From NCBI GenBank assembly GCA_013824385.1, contig PNNU01000142.1:1-7860 (forward strand): a stretch of DNA of 7,860 nucleotides. Reading direction: 5' to 3'. Both the position numbers and the translations under genes were made by a program. The notes beneath the pieces are model-generated. The model was not told the DNA's origin. It saw only the letters and a list, made by a program, of their open reading frames with translations, and did not search any database. Below are positions 5,903 to 7,860 of the stretch, one piece after another; the stretch's first letter is position 1, and every line of letters begins with the position of its first letter. This stretch comes from Anaerolinea sp. Its GTDB lineage: Bacteria; Chloroflexota; Anaerolineae; Anaerolineales; Anaerolineaceae.

Positions 5903-7309
5903 TTTAGTATTCTTCTTTTTCGCACTCACCGAGATTAAAATCTCGCCTACAACCAGTGTGATCAACACGCCAATCAAAACAGGAGCAGCAAAAGCCCAAT
6001 CCATGGGTTGGCCGGGGACCCAGACAAACAACACCACAGCCTGGATGATAAAGAGTTCACAGGTCACTGCCAAAATGATGGCAAGGGGTTTTCCACCAGG
6101 TACGCGATAGGGACGGACTGCCTTTGGATCGTCGTGCCGGAGTTTGATGAAAGCCGGGAAGAGCGCCAGATATGGCATGAGGAAGATCATGGAACTAAAA
6201 GCAAAGAGCGTCCAGAAGAGATCTTCTGCGTTACCAGCCATGAAACCATAGAGGATGATCACAACAGTGGAGACGATACCGGTCAAAATGAAAGCCCCAG
6301 TAGGTGTTTTCTTCACAGGATGTTCGCGTCCAAAAATCTCGGGCAGTTCGTGTTCTTTGGCGGCTTCAGCAGCGGTGCGATTGGCGCCGATGGTCCAGGT
6401 GACCATGTTAGCCAAAAAGGTATACAACGCGGCAACCCCCAAAACAACCACAACTGCGTTACCCACGGGGGTTCCACCAAGCAAAATCTTGAGGGTGTCA
6501 ACAATACCTGAAACCAGTCCCAGTTGATCGAGGGGTAGAGCCATTAAAATACCGACGGTTCCCATAATGTAGAAAACCGCGATCAAGGCGCCCGAGGTAA
6601 TAATTGCCCGTGGGATATCTTTGCCCGGGTTCTTCATTTCGCCAGACGCGCCAGACATCAATTCAAAACCCATGAAGTTGTAAACGATAACGGGCAGGAA
6701 GGCTAACCCAGCTCCCCACTCGGGCAGGATGGCTTTGAAGGAAAGATCATTGGCCACACCGTGTGCTTTTGCATAGAAGAAAGCACCCACACCGATGACG
6801 ACCATGATCACCGCTTTGAAAATGGCGCCGATATTGGGGATCCACTTTCCAGTTTCGAGAGTCATGGTTCCAATCCAGACGGTGATCCAGGTCATGACGA
6901 TGCCGATGCCAATCTGCATCCATAACCCCATTTCTGGGAAGAAGAGTTGAGAGAACATGCCTGCAAAAAGGATATAAACGGATGGCATCCACAAGGCCAC
7001 ATTGATCCAATAAAGCCAGGTGGTGCGGGCAGCCCATTTTTCTCCAAAGGCGTTCTTGATCCAGACATACAACCCGCCCTGTTCTGGGTAGGTGGTGCCC
7101 AATTCGGCGGTGATCAAGCCGTAGGGGATGAAAAACAAGACAAGTGTAATCACCCACCATGAAATGGAGGAGGCGCCGATGGCAGCAGATGGTGCCAGGG
7201 TATCCATAACCAGGATGGCGCAAACGGTGAAGAGCGTCATATCCAATGAACGAAGTACTTTTTTAAAGCCTTTGGGAGTGCCGGGTGCAGCTTGCGTTGA
7301 AACAGCCAT
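5900..7309 (-). CDS. aguD: APC-family amino acid/polyamine antiporter, probably agmatine:putrescine exchanger
   Basis: This 469-residue polytopic membrane protein has about twelve hydrophobic helices, typical of the APC superfamily. The first helix carries the APC-type unwound substrate-binding region (SAAIGASSISWW, 41-52). After the second helix comes AELGTTYPEQGGLYVW (68-83), a block shared by bacterial amino acid antiporters such as glutamate:GABA exchangers. A further helix contains YNFMGFELMSGASGEMKNP, the usual helix 6 signature with its nearby Glu/Lys/Asn. The gene lies between a carbamoyltransferase and agmatine deiminase, in the same order as aguB-aguD-aguA of lactic acid bacteria, where AguD swaps agmatine for putrescine. 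That substrate assignment rests on context; the fold is seen in the sequence. The start is supported by AGGAG (7319-7323), nine bases before the ATG. The stop lies inside a 22-bp palindrome. Alternative: another cationic amino acid or amine exchanger. Confidence 0.88.
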   Translation of the reverse strand: MAVSTQAAPGTPKGFKKVLRSLDMTLFTVCAILVMDTLAPSAAIGASSISWWVITLVLFFIPYGLITAELGTTYPEQGGLYVWIKNAFGEKWAARTTWLYWINVALWMPSVYILFAGMFSQLFFPEMGLWMQIGIGIVMTWITVWIGTMTLETGKWIPNIGAIFKAVIMVVIGVGAFFYAKAHGVANDLSFKAILPEWGAGLAFLPVIVYNFMGFELMSGASGEMKNPGKDIPRAIITSGALIAVFYIMGTVGILMALPLDQLGLVSGIVDTLKILLGGTPVGNAVVVVLGVAALYTFLANMVTWTIGANRTAAEAAKEHELPEIFGREHPVKKTPTGAFILTGIVSTVVIILYGFMAGNAEDLFWTLFAFSSMIFLMPYLALFPAFIKLRHDDPKAVRPYRVPGGKPLAIILAVTCELFIIQAVVLFVWVPGQPMDWAFAAPVLIGVLITLVVGEILISVSAKKKNTK

Positions 7310-7345
7310 TCTACTACTCTCCTGATTTATCCGTTTATAACGGGA

Positions 7346-7860
7346 TTAAAATTTGCTTTCCAAGAAATTCTCAATTTGACCTTTGTGCACGGCTTTCAAT
7401 TCGCTGCTGGGCCGGTGCAGACGAGGATAGACCAGCCAGACCAGCAACCCTTTTTCAGTATGAAGACGGTTTTCAGCCTGGTCGAAAATCACAGATTGGG
7501 CCGAATCCATCACTTCATCAGTGGCTTCCACACCGCGTGAAGCGGGCAGGCAGTGCATAAATTTGCAATGTATGGGGGCATGGCTCATCAGGTCCTTGCT
7601 CACCTGGTATTTGGGCATGAAGGCAGCCTGACGTTCGGGAATCTCGGCTTCCTGCCCTACCCACCACCAGAGATCGGTGTAGATGAAATCGGCATTTTTG
7701 ACGCCGTCGATCGGGTCATCCGTGACGCGTACGGTACCGCCGGAAACTTTGCAGTTCTCTTGCGCCCAGTCCATCCACTGTTTGGGAGCCTGGTATTTCT
7801 TGGGGGCGGCATGTGTGAAGTTCATGCCGAGGCGTGTGCAAATCAACATCAAGGAACTGA
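7346..7860 (-). CDS. ptcA: Putrescine (or ornithine) carbamoyltransferase, C-terminal part
   Basis: The last 171 codons of a carbamoyltransferase; the frame is open to the window edge and the start lies beyond it. The fragment begins with SLMLICTRLGMNFTHAAPK, the start of the second (amino-acid/amine binding) domain. It continues through IYTDLWWWVGQE and CKFMHCLPASRG, where HCLP is the catalytic motif of ornithine-type carbamoyltransferases (7544-7555). It ends with FDQAENRLHTEKGLLVWL and a tail helix (AVHKGQIENFLESK). The ornithine-binding SMG loop is replaced by WVG (about 7655-7663). The extra C-terminal helix and the neighbours fit putrescine carbamoyltransferase, which splits N-carbamoylputrescine into putrescine and carbamoyl phosphate. 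The gene is upstream of the antiporter by 36 bases in the same operon. Putrescine is favoured over ornithine from context and the changed loop, though the N-terminal domain cannot be seen. TTG at 7850-7852 is an internal codon, not a start. Confidence 0.88.
   Translation of the reverse strand, partial: SSLMLICTRLGMNFTHAAPKKYQAPKQWMDWAQENCKVSGGTVRVTDDPIDGVKNADFIYTDLWWWVGQEAEIPERQAAFMPKYQVSKDLMSHAPIHCKFMHCLPASRGVEATDEVMDSAQSVIFDQAENRLHTEKGLLVWLVYPRLHRPSSELKAVHKGQIENFLESKF

Noticed and set aside
6008..6511. Plus-strand open frame of 167 codons opposite the antiporter
   Set aside because: It is antisense to a clear twelve-helix transporter, and its charged, low-hydrophobic sequence looks like a mirror of the coding strand.
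7850..7852. TTG as a start codon for the carbamoyltransferase
   Set aside because: The frame continues upstream to the window edge, and starting here would remove the whole carbamoyl-phosphate-binding domain; the protein is simply cut by the window.

Overview
The window is ordinary bacterial chromosomal DNA, densely coded, with no rRNA, tRNA, CRISPR array or insertion sequence visible. Its most notable gene is a complete heliorhodopsin (1171-1992, +). Heliorhodopsins are typical of monoderm bacteria and some archaea. With a Lactobacillales-like agmatine deiminase gene order, a helical-sensor chemotaxis receptor and moderate GC, this makes Chloroflexota (Anaerolineae-like) or another monoderm-type lineage plausible. 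No marker gene is present, so the taxonomic guess is weak.

Left part (1-2486, + strand): the 3' end of a HAD-family hydrolase is followed after 17 bases by an aldo/keto reductase, probably one operon. A 151-base gap carrying two similar TTGT/ACAA dyads leads into the heliorhodopsin, which ends in an AT-rich hairpin with a T-run. Directly after it, a clear sigma-70-type promoter (TTGAAA, 17 bases, TATACT) serves a small 123-residue protein of a DUF1801-like family. An imperfect hairpin separates this protein from the convergent chemotaxis receptor gene.

Middle (2547-4568, - strand): one monocistronic methyl-accepting chemotaxis protein with two membrane helices, a helical extracytoplasmic sensor, tandem HAMP-type segments and a full signalling hairpin.

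Right part (4704-7860, - strand): an agmatine catabolic operon read right to left. It holds the 3' part of a putrescine/ornithine carbamoyltransferase, an APC-family antiporter and agmatine deiminase, closed by a strong terminator. Agmatine would enter in exchange for putrescine and be deiminated to N-carbamoylputrescine plus ammonia. The carbamoyltransferase would then split this into putrescine and carbamoyl phosphate. The carbamate kinase that normally completes the pathway and makes ATP is not where lactic acid bacteria keep it; the terminator stands there instead.

The part most worth following up is the heliorhodopsin with its own possible operator region and its uncharacterised small neighbour.
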